This document shows positions 10,101 through 22,407 of a stretch of DNA of 64,000 nt, piece by piece. Both the position numbers and the translations under genes were made by a program. The notes under the pieces are model-generated. The model made no database searches, was not told the DNA's origin, and worked only from the letters and a program-made list of their open reading frames with translations. Every line of letters starts with the position of its first letter. Within the stretch, counting starts at the first letter, position 1. The DNA is from Sipunculus nudus (taxonomy: Eukaryota > Annelida > Sipuncula > Golfingiida > Sipunculidae), in NCBI GenBank assembly GCA_026874595.1, contig CM049317.1:55958118-56022117 (forward strand). Reading direction: 5' to 3'.

Positions 10101-13100
10101 AGGGTAGGTTAACTGCAAAACCTGAAAGAAAAGAAATGCAGAAAGCATGACTAAAGGTCTTGTAAAACAAGCATGACCTGTGACATCATGGACTGAGATT
10201 CACAACTTCCAGTCAAATTTTGAAGAACCAATTTGCAAATTTGTTGAAAATTTCCTATGACAACAGAAATATATATCACCTATGTCTGGTTAAAACACAG
10301 TGAATTGATGGTCTGAGGAAAAAGCATGATTGTTAAGCTATCAGGAACTATTCCAACAGCTTGCTTGAAACCTGTCAGTCTCAAAAAGAACACCACAAAG
10401 GGCAAAATTAAGATCAAAATATATAGCAAAAATCAAGGAAATACATGCAAGAATTATTGAGAAACAGGTGCTTCTGTATGAAATTTTATTCAATACAAGC
10501 CAACTGTACTGCACTTTTATAAATGATGGTAATATTTAATCAGAAATATTTGACCCAATCCTTTACAAGATTACATAAATATACATCCAACTGCATTCAC
10601 TTTAACTGTTCTTGAGATAATATGATCAAAAGGAATTAAAAGATGGTTGCCTGGTGGCCATATTGGACTTCTGACAAGTCTGAAATCAGACAACAAACAT
10701 TCTCTAAATCGGACCAAACATTAAAGAAAAATTACTGAAACTGCACTGAAGAAAGAATTTCTAAGGTGGCTAACTGGCAGACATAATGGATTTCTGACAA
10801 GTATGCCATTTGATATCCCACATTCTCCAATAAGAGACCAAACTTGGGGCAAATTATCCAGTAATGAATGCCCAAAATAATTCAAAAGGCATGTCCAGGC
10901 CCTCATATCAGATTTATAGATAAGCAATTGTAAAAAGTGTAAGTCCAATATTTTTTATTATCACTCTGCTTTTCAATGGGGTCAGCAGGGTAGGTAAACT
11001 GCCAAACCTGAAAGAAAAGAAATGCAGAAAGCATGACTAAGAGTCTTGAAATAAAACAAAAAGCCATCCTAAATCAAGGTACACATCCACATATTATGAG
11101 AACAAACACTTGCTTTTATATGTGGTGATATATATTAAAATATTCAGTTTATTGCTAGGATTCCATAAAATAAACTGCAAAATGTTCCCATCATCTTATA
11201 AATCAGTAGCTAAATCTTAATACTATACTCTCATAGTCTTAATGCCTGGCTGAAGCATTCCGACAACAGTGTTTTTGTTATGGTGTAACAAGGTACAATT
11301 CACTGAGCCTTATCACTTAATAGGCTGATACAAAAGGGAGTCATATGTCACCAGTGTCACTCACAATTACAGCCACACAGGGAGATGTACCAGCTGGAGT
11401 GGGATGGTTATATTTATAAGAAAAATAGAGATGGTCTATAAAATAAGGAATTGTGAACATCCCTGACCTATGACCTTGGCCTTTTGCCCACATATCAACT
11501 GGATTTTTTCTAAATGATGGGTAACTACTAACCACTTAAATCTGGTGTAATTACTCGGCAACCAATGGGTGAATAACTTTGACCTGCAACCTTTAACCTG
11601 CTGACCAGCTGACCCCAAAATCAATAAGTTATTTATTCAAGCAAAATGACCCATAAATATGAAGTTTGAGTCAAACTGAGTGATGCATAGATGTGGCATA
11701 TGTGAAAGACTGAAGGTTTAGGTTGAACAGTAACACTTGAAATATGCTCCCAAGCATTTAGAACAATTAAATATTGTGACCTTGACCTTTGACTTTTTGA
11801 CCTCAACATCAATAGGCTTCTTCCCTTATTGGTAGGTAAGCCATATATGACAGATGGAAGGTACAGATTGAAAAGTTTGCCTGAAAATGACTCCACGCAA
11901 GAAGTGGGTGCTGTGAACTTGAACTTTGACCTCAGAATCAACAGGTCTTTTCCCCTGTTGGCAGAGAAGCGATATCAGTGCTGGAAGGTTTGGAATGAAA
12001 AGTCTAGCTTGAAATGTGTCCACAACCTTTTCAAAGAAGTGGATCCTGTGACCCTGACCTTTGACCTTGTGACCTCAAAATCTATAGGATTCTTCTCCAA
12101 CTTAGTAGGTGAGCTATATGTGAAAGATCAAAGAATTGGGATGAAAGGGTTGGCTTAAAATGCATCCACAGGCTTTTCAAAGAAGAGGCTCCTGTGACCT
12201 TGACCTTTGACCTTTTGACCTCAAGAAAATTATGGTTCTTCCCCTGTTGGTAGGTGAGCTGTATGTGAAAGATGGAAGGTTTGGGATGAAAATTTTGTCT
12301 AAAAGTGTTATTTCTGGGGGGTGCAAACACACCCCATAACATCGAGAATATAGGTCGCAGTGACCTAATTTCAGGTTTGCAAGGAGATCTTTTTATAACC
12401 TCTAAGACTGCATAGGGTTCATGGCCCTAGCCCCTACGGTTACGATTTGTGCCCTGCTAACGGACGGACGGCCGGCCGGACGGCCGGCCGGCCGGACAGA
12501 CGGAAGGACGCCGGACAAAGACCCATCGCTATAGCCCAGCATGACTGAAAGTCAGCTGAGCTAAAAACAAAATAATCAACATGCCCTGACCTTTCACAGT
12601 CTCAGTAGTGAGGCACTCTATGGTCGCTGTGTTGTAGGCCTTGATGGTGATGTTCTTCCTGGAGATAATCAGTTAAAAGTCAAATACTGATTACACCATC
12701 ACAAGTACATGATAAACCCCCATGAGTGGAATATCAAAACCACATGAAGAATAGAAGAAACAAGAAAATGGGACAACACATGGGATGGTAACAGCTTAAG
12801 TTACACTAATTTGCAGAAATTTGGTTTTAAAATGTATAATATAATATATATATATACATAATTATAAAATATAAAATGTCTTGATATATATAGTTTATTA
12901 ATTTACAGGTTTTTGTAACATTTTGTTCATACACCCTAAACATAAGATATAAATAAAATATTCATGAATTCTATCTCTTTATTTTCACTGGAACATAGGC
13001 CCTAATGCATGTCCTGAACACATTGGAACATCTATAATATTAAATGGATGTTTCTCTTTGAACAAGATAGGTTTACATAATGCATCAATCCTGTAACAGA

Positions 13101-13895
13101 ACTCTATGACATGTTAAAAAATAAGGCAGTTTCTTTTTTTTTTATTAAGGGTTATTGAGACAAATTCTGAGTCTGACCATACATAATAATCTCTTTAAAT
13201 TAGAAAAAAAAATCACATTAAGTTGATTAACTTTCTTTTGATTAAATGCTTTGATAACATTTCTATGTGATAAAAGAAGACCACAAAGCTGGGCCAAACA
13301 ATATTTATCAGCAATCAGGTCAGGCAGGTGCCCTGAGGTTATAATGCACATAGGACAACAGTTGCAGTAGCTGCCAGAAAAGCATGAAGCATTCTCACCA
13401 TATCCCTTGCGTTGGGAAGGCAGGTCCCCAGTCCCAGCTGAACGAGGCAGCCTCCTTCCTGATGAAGTTAAAATGACACTCCCCCTGTTGGGCCATGGGA
13501 GGACACCCTGGGGGGATTGCGTAGGATGACATGTTGGACTGAGCCAGGGCATACAGCACAGCTGAAGTGAAGGCCACAGATATGGTGTTGGTCCCCTCCT
13601 ATTTTTGAAATATAACAGCTGTGTTAAATGGTAGTACACAAATTGAGATTTTGATTTTAGGAATTCAATATTATGTAAAATTGTGACTACAGAAACTTCT
13701 AATAGTAATGATGGTGCAAGCAACAGTTATGGAGTTGGTCCCTTACAGCATATTCCTTCTGTGGTACCTAACAGTTGCAGACACCTGTGGGAGCTTGGGT
13801 TTTGTATGTAATAGAGAGGAGGTGCCCCTTCAGAGAGGTTTCTCTGTAAGTAAAATAAAACATTACTGTACCAAAAAACTGAGACATATACTAAG

Positions 13896-13962
<67 letters not shown>

Positions 13963-16900
13963 TATATATATGATGATATTTATTTAGACATGATGATGTT
14001 ATATACAGATATATTAATATAGACAGTTATATATCTGAGGCTGATTACTGGTAGATAGGAATCCCAAAGTATTCTTAATGAAAATCTAATGAAAATGAAA
14101 TTTTAGTTTAATTAACATAACCATTTAGGTTAATAAACATAACAATTTTGTGTACATGGGTTGTACACATTTGTGTACAAGGTGTCTAAGTGTGTGTGTC
14201 AGAATTATTCAATCATGCCCTGTAGGATCACACAGAAAGAAGCATGACATTAACTAGATATTTCTTGGCACCGCAGGTGCCATAGTACCACCAGACAATT
14301 TATCCCTCCTCCCCCTTTAAGAATAATCCCCAGCAATAATCTTCAGCAGCATACACTAAAATTTGGTAAGCGACTATTTGGTAAGCGAACAATTACAGAT
14401 GGCACCACCAGTCTTATGCACAAGATGGAGGAGTCCAAGATCTAAGATTTTGCACAATTTCAGGCCAATAGGGCAAACCACTCCTCAGAAATGGACATTA
14501 ATTTATTCTACAAAAACGGAAAGGTAGGTGGCGTCACCTGTCTGGTTTATCAGAAAACTTTCAAAGATTGATGGACATGCCAAATTTTGGACAAAAAACT
14601 TGAACCACTCCGGAGATTTAAGCAATTTTCACCAAAAGGACATGTACAGACGGACGCCACAGCAAAACGATTGCCGATGGTGCCACGTACCTGTCTTGAG
14701 TAAAAGATGATGGAGTGCAAGATTTCTGACAACACTATCTAAGACCTTCGGTTAAGTTGATTTTTTGGATCAATCCATGCAAGATTTCTTGAGATATTTA
14801 AGAATTTGTGTGATTTTCCCCCAAAATGGATCTATTCAAGGTCAAGGTCACTCTCCTAGTAAAGGTCATGACCCCATTTCAAGGAGAATTCGTCCACTCA
14901 CCCATATCTATGTACATGTCAAGTTTGGTAAAGATCCGTAAAATATTTTTTGAGTTATCGCGTCCAAACAAAATCTCTGCGGGGGTGGGGGTGGAGACGA
15001 CGCAACTGTGCCTAAACCATAGTATATATCTCCAGACTTTGTCTGGCTATACAATAATGTACAGATATATGTATATTTTTTTGCTTCAACTGTATATAAA
15101 ATAAACAGTTTTGAATCACTCTGAATTTGGGCTGTAAACAATACACTGCTGCTCCAATAAACTGTGATACAAAGTAAAGTATTGAGTCAGCATCATCAGG
15201 GGTCCCTGTATTGATATGTTCAATATTTGATGACTGTTTCTCAGCGCAAATTACAAGACATATATTTAAACACATTGCCCAAACAAGGTGTAACAGCATC
15301 TTATTCTATACTGTTTGGAAATAAATATAATTTTTACAGTCTGGAAAAAGCTTACATGTGAAATGTTATCTTTCAAAAAGCAATTAAGAATATTGACTCT
15401 AAATCTATATTTTAATATACCTGTCATATAATATGTCATAATGTGAGAGAAGCATCACAGCATGTATCAGATCATGAGAGAGTGAATCTAGCACTTGACA
15501 TCTATGGTTGTCCGATTGCCAAGGACAGGCAATTATACAAATTGGACAGCCTGGTGTCAGCCTGAGATGTCTGATCCAGCAGGTCATGGCTCATGCTTGG
15601 GTGACTAACAGACATTTCATATTTTTAGTAAACAAGTGGTAACTTTACAGCAACCTTCCTCTTCATTATTATCGTGTTTATATGCAAGAAAAGAACAAAT
15701 TTCTTGATTTTCTGCCTTTTCTTTATACCTGGTTAATATTCTTGACCCACTGTTAGGTACATATTTTCTCTCTCTCTCTCTCTCTCTGTTTGTATATAAA
15801 TATATATGTCAATATATATATAGATATCGATATATATATAGATATTTCAGCAAGTAGCCCAATCAAACTTTATTTTTTCAGACAGGTCAGCTTTTCATTC
15901 TGACAGGTTAGAATTGCCTCAACCAACCCAAGGGGACAGCTAAGCTGAAAAGTCAATGTCAAGCCCTGGAACCATTAGAGCCCTTTTCTGAAAAAAAAAT
16001 GAGATCAGTCCTGGCTTCTGTTAATAATCACATTCCTCTATAACAGAACTATACTTTACCTTTAGCATTGGTTTGATGTCAAATATAAACCTCCTGAACA
16101 TGTTATCAGTGTCTCCCACCACCTGGTCGTTGACTGTCACATGAGAGACTGTGTCTATACCTCCAGCCCAGAGTTCTATATTGGTCATCTTTAACAGGTC
16201 ACTTGACACTGTAAAATAAAAGACCACATTGATCTTAAAACTGAACAGCATTTATTAAAGCTGACAGAAAGAAAATATTTTATCTACTGGGACATTAAAT
16301 ACTTTTTAGCTTGTGAAAAAAAGTTGAATTTAACTTATTTAAAAGTGAATATGTGTTAGAATATCTCATTTAAGTAAAATATCACATTAAAAGTAGCAAT
16401 GATATATACATATTTAAGATATAAAATATTTTGATTATCAGTCAAGAAGTATCAAATATTTTAATCCACTGTCTTATCATGAAGTCATTATTTGAGGTAC
16501 ACAAAACTCATTCTTTCATTTGATTCAGAACAGTTTCAACCACCACTAAGAGTGCAAATTCTGTCTATATTTTGTCAGCCACGGTACTAGCCACCGACAG
16601 CGATACAACAGGTTTCAGGTTTCTGTTGCATTGCAAGCCCACCAAAGGGTTAACTGGGATTAGAGCACGATTTGATATGTTACTCTTAGAAAGGAAATTG
16701 GTTAAAGTATTTCCTATGGTTGTAACATATAAATGTTCACAATTTGTTGTATGTTGAAAGTCTGTAATAAAAAAAAATACATTCTGGATTCTGGAAAGCA
16801 TGAAGCACATGTAACATCAACAGCTGATTTATTTGTCCAGAGAGCATTTACAGCCTGGCAGACATCTTGCATTCAGCGGCATTCCTATATAAGGCTTCAG

Positions 16901-19900
16901 GCCTGTGTACTATTATGTTCATATTTTCACTTCCTTGGTGCAAAATGTTGCTGAGAATAGAATATTAATGTTTTTCACTGGTCAAATATTCAATACACAT
17001 AGATGTACTGAACATTTCTCAATGGATATATGTTAAATCTCACAGCTGTGTATGGAGTGTTTCAGTGTTATAATCACAGTTAACTGTGGGGGCAATCTAT
17101 GGACTCCACATTGCGACAGTCACTAATATGGCAATTGAGGAGTCCATTCTTATGGGCTACCATGTTGCTTACCTTCAAATGTCCTGGTGTAGGTCCAGTT
17201 ATCGTAAGACACCCACCTATATGTGGCGTCATTGTAACGGTAGTAGGGATCACCCAGTATTTTGTTTTGCATCAAGTCTGTATAGATGCTGCCTGGTACC
17301 TTGCCAACACCAGAGATGCCTGAAAGACACACACCATATACATATTTTATATTTGTTCAGCTTATTAAATGGATTTTAGGTTTTTATTATGAAAGCTGCT
17401 CCCTTTGGGTTTAAAACTGTTTGTTTAACTTTACAGCCATCACAAATATTAACATTAATAACTGTTAAAGGTGCCCATTCGGTTACCTTTTGAAAATGAA
17501 TTTATGTGATCTCTGGCTTCCTCTCAGTATATATTAATTATCTTACAACTCCTTTGTGAAGGCTGCATGAATTAATATATCTACAACATGTTTGTAAACA
17601 CAACAATGTTGACAAATGGGAAAAACATGTAACCTTAGGTGGTAGGTTGCATAATGGAGGTAGAAAGGTAACTTGTTGCAAAATGCCATTTGCAAAGCTC
17701 TGGCTTATTGGACATACTCACTTGCATGATACCCATTTTGAATTTGTTTTGATTATTTTGTCAGGCCCCAACATATAATAAACACATTGATATAAACAAA
17801 AAACAAGCAGCTTTTATGTGGTGATATCCACGTTTTCTGTTCTATTTTTATAAAAGCTCCAAGGGATTGCCTTTAGTTTATGAAGGTCAGATAGGTGATT
17901 GGACCCCTTTTAATAAATACCTTAACATTCAGGTTCAGTCAAGTAACTGAGTCTTGAACTCAGATCTTGGTAACAGCTTAAAATAACTGAACTAGGGACC
18001 AATGGGTTGAGACCTGCAGCTGAATTTGTCTATAAGAATATTTTAATGAGCTTTTTCAAAATGCTGGTCATTTGATCTTGACCCTTGACCTTGTGATCAA
18101 AATATCTGAGAACTTGATATCCTTGAACTTACAGCATTTGATATTGATAACAATCTTTATAAAAAAAAGTGGGTCCAGTGACCTTGACCTCTGACCAGGT
18201 AACAGATTTCTTCCATTCTGGGCAGGTGAGCCAAATGTGGAAGATTGAAGATTTTAGATGAAAAGTTTGAATTACAATGCATCAGTCTTTATAAATATGT
18301 GGATCCTTTGTTCTCCACTTTGTCTTAGGGACCCTGATATTAAAAATGATTCTGACTTTAGCTGTGTGTCATTAAATTAAATCAGGTCTGAAGCTGATCT
18401 GTCTATCCAATTAAACCAGAGTTATTGTAAATAAACTGATCTGTAAATAGATGGGCACTGTGACCTTGACCTTTAACCCTGTGACCCCCAAAATTTAAAA
18501 AAAAATCCTCCCCTATTGAAAGGTGAGCAATGTATGGAAGATGGAAGGTTTGTGATGAAAAGTTTGGCTTAAAATGCATCCACAATCTTTTTAAATAAGT
18601 GAGTCCTGTGACCTTCACCTTTGACCTGATGACCCCAAAATCATGAGGGTTCTTGGTTTATTGGTAGGCCATACATAAGTCAAGATGAACGACTGACAGA
18701 CAGATGGACGGACAAACAGAGGGATTGACCGGGTGATTACTATAGGGCACCTGCTTATGATCAATAAACATGCCAGGTTTCAGGACACGAGATGAAACCG
18801 TAGCTGAGAAACTGACATGATTGCTGTGATTTTATAGTCTTAAAAACAGAAAAACAATTAGAAAAAATAGAAAAACATACAGGTGGCACCACCAGTTTTC
18901 AGGAGCTGATGAAACACTCCATGCAATCAATGCAGTAGTGTTTTTAGATTCTGGATCTTTTGTATAAATATTTTAATTTTTCTTGGAGGTATTTACAAGC
19001 CCCATAGTTAGAGGATGTGGGTCACAGGTAACTCATTTCAGGTTTCCAAGGAGATTTTTTATGGCCCTCCATTAGTTTTCAGTTAGATGTTTCTAGGTCC
19101 AGCAGTTACAATTTGTGCCCTGTTAACAGACTGACGGACAGATGGACTATGGTCGACAATAGCTGAGCTAAAAATTAAATCAATGAGTACCAGTTGTGTG
19201 CCAATTAATTGATTATATCAGCTGATTATATCTCGTGAAATTTTCAGGGCATTTTGGGAAAGGGCCAAGGAAGAACCAACTTCCATGAAAATTCACAAAT
19301 GTAGAGTCACTTTGAACACAAAATGAACTTGGGTTTATGGGTCAAATAGGTGAATGGAAACAAAATGAACAAATGAACCAAGGAATCTGAACCAAAAAAG
19401 AGATTGCAAACAAGTTTTTGGGAGCAGCTCACAATAAGGACCGCCCACATGGCAGTGGCCAGCATTCCTGAGAATGCATATTTCTAGTTGTAATATAAAC
19501 TTTATTTATTTTACATGGATAGTACAACTAGTTATAATAACTAATACGAGGCACTCTCCATGGCACTGATGGTGGGGTTTGGTAGTCTTTAGAAATGGAG
19601 GACCCAGAGAAACCACCCACCTTGGACGGATCACAACAACTCATTCTCATGGCAACTAGGGGGATCAAACCCTGGTCACCAGTGGAGAGAGCTGAGCATT
19701 TTACCACCACTCGACTGTCCAGCCCCATAATATTTCTAGTTGGTCATAAAATTAAGATTTTTCTCCAACACTAGTAGTCTGACCCCACAGGGCTACTTCT
19801 GCAAGGTCCCTAATAAAACTTTCCTGTGTTTGCATCTTCTCATGTTTCATTAATTTATTTATGGTTCACGGAAAGGCTGCAGAACAAAAATGGCCTCCAA

Positions 19901-20715
19901 TACCAAAGAATTGTCTGGCCTCTGCCAGGACAAAGAAACAGCTATTTGTCTAGGGCTTTTTGTCATCAGAGTTTTAATACTCTAAATTAGAAACATATTG
20001 TGGTTTAGATTACCTCCAAAATATAATAGATTGTTATTTTGGTGTTATTCTAACCCTCCCTAACGTTTGAGCAAAGTCTCCTCAGAGCTTTTTCCCTAAC
20101 ATTGCTAACAGACAAACCAAACAACCAAGACTAACACATTATACTTTGCATCTTGGTGGAGTTATAATTTTGCAATTTGGATAATGTTTGCTTGATATAA
20201 ACAGTAGTGATCAAGAATTCATTCAGATTTTCACTGAGTTTACAAGAGGGATGGATTAGCATTGTATGCCACTACATGACCTTCAACCTCATCACCTCCA
20301 ATCCACCTGACTACCTGACAAGTGAACAATTACACACCTGGGCCATACATTTTCATTAGGACAAATAAAGCATTGATCATATATTGATAATATTGACATA
20401 ATTTTCTACAGTTCAGAGGCCAAGTCCTGGTACTCAGTCACTGATATGACATTTGAAAAGGCAATGTCTGATAAGTCAAACATTGCACCCGATAAAAAAA
20501 ATCAATTTAGTATTGATGAATATGTCAACCACTACACAGATTTCTATTACAGTCTGTTGAAACACACTTATTCATTTTTTTATTGGTTCTACAGTTGTGG
20601 ATGTCTTTTTTGTACATACATGTAGTATGAGGTCATCACTGAATTCTGCAATGTCAAAATCATACCATTGGCAATACGAAGAAGCAAAAAGCATGGGTTA
20701 GATTTATATATATAT

Positions 20716-20769
<54 letters not shown>

Positions 20770-22350
20770 TTTTAATTGGTTACAATAAAATATCATATAT
20801 TAGTTATTGTATTCACAATATTTTGAAACAATTTTTCCTTCTTTTGGCATTGAGGTGAACTATTTTTGGCTTGTTTGCTAAAGTCAAAAGGGCATCTGGA
20901 GGGTCAATAAATGCAAACCAATACAGCAAGCAATAACAATTTCATTAGATTGTAAATTTGTTTATCGTGAAGATAATAGGCTTTATTTCTCATGGTGTCT
21001 TATCTTATTCTTAATCAGATTAAGTTAATTTAAGTATGTACATCTGCAGAGTTCCATTTTAGTTTGGCCCTTTGTGACAGGACAGTGGTGTAGGATTTTT
21101 CCCACATATAACAGAAAACAACACAGAAATTTAAGTTTAAAATCACTGAATGGCCAAAAGGTCTGTCCTAAACATACTAGAGTCCTAGAGCTCCTAGAGC
21201 GTCCTTAAAAAATACTGCCAGTCTTATAGTTAAACTTGATAAACAGGGAGCTAGAATGGTCACCCCAGGCTACTGAACTTCACCCTAAGTCAATTATTGT
21301 TCAGGCCCTAAAAAATGACTTAACCAAGTGCAGACCAGATGTGGGCCAGTAAGCACAAACAGAAGAGTGGGGTGGCCTGTAGATTTCCGGCTGTAGGCTA
21401 GCCTATTTTTCAATAGTATTGGCTTATTTATGGGTCAGTCCAAATATAGATGAGGGGTAGTAGGCCTGATGTCTTACACTGGCACTGGTCTTACCCATCT
21501 AGGTGTCAGCTTTACCTGTAAGACCTGCAGGTGTGGTTGACGGTGTTGATGATCATTTTTGTTACATTTTGGCTAACCACTGAAAAACCCCAGTGCACCT
21601 GGTTCAATCATGGGTGAACATGCTTCAGCCTGGATTTCTGATACAAGGCAGGTATGCCATAATGTGTTTGTGTAGGAGGATCATGTTGGGAGGGGAATGA
21701 GACCCCAAACTCTTTTTAAGTGTAATACATTCAGGGCAAGCTGGTCCTTTACATGGATGGCTGACTCTCTATATATGAACTTATAAACTATTTTATTCAG
21801 TGTATTTTCTGAACCTTCCCAGGGCTCAATATTTACAGTTAACCACTTGCCTAGGACAAGTAATAATTTCTAAAATTATTGGTGGTAGGACAATGAAAAG
21901 TAGGATCCTATTTTTTCTGACTGGGCAAATGGGTCCAACATAAACCTTTACCCAAAGGCCTGGATCTTAATTAATCTTCAATTTGCCATTTTCTCTCTTG
22001 GACAAATAAAATCACATTGTGATACGGCTATCTTAAATTAATTTCACATATGTTTATATCATGTGTGCAATTACTTAAGAGAAATATTATTAACAAAATT
22101 TGAATATCTTTTTTGGTAAAATGATCATGTGAAACACACTTGTGTTTATAGCTGTGATCACTGGATTTTCTATGACAAGTAAAAGTTCATGTAGGGCAAG
22201 TGAAACTGGATGTTACTTGCCCTGCTGGGCAAATACTTTTAAAAGTGAATGTACAGCCCTGCTGCCTGAGCACGCAGCAGAAATGCAAAACTAATTGATC
22301 CAATCTGTAACTAGTATATACTTTATACTGAAGTGCAAAAATCTGTGTGT

Positions 22351-22407
<57 letters not shown>

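Larger units (their letters stand above)
8917..12590 (-). other. MANBA: MANBA intron 5, repeat-rich
   Basis: A 3.7-kb intron. It contains a short AT-rich tandem duplication (about 9,028-9,100, a ~40-bp unit built on GATTGGTTGTTTTCTTTCATAA). It also has two copies of a GACGGACG-tailed dispersed repeat (about 9,420-9,860 and 11,600-12,568), the TGACCT-rich stretch 11,340-12,230, and a direct duplication at 9.88/10.74 kb. No exon-like sequence remains unassigned. Confidence 0.7.
13599..16059 (-). other. MANBA: MANBA intron 3
   Basis: A 2.5-kb intron with a 61-bp (TA)n tract at 13,897-13,957 and a degraded GGCACCACC-type dispersed repeat at about 14,260-15,010. A (TC)n tract lies at about 15,770-15,788 and short TA runs at 15,795-15,840. 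Other parts show nothing I can identify. Confidence 0.7.

Noticed and set aside
13145-13723. 192-codon minus-strand open frame
   Set aside because: It overlaps MANBA exon 4 in a different frame; the family motifs are in the exon frame, and this one is a shadow.
13708-14022. Tyr-Ile repeat frames on both strands (also at 22.2-22.5 and 28.0-28.4 kb)
   Set aside because: Translations of (TA)n microsatellites.
16572-16757. Overlapping frames on both strands in a GC-richer patch
   Set aside because: Inside MANBA intron 2 with no splice sites in phase and no family resemblance; at most an old insertion.
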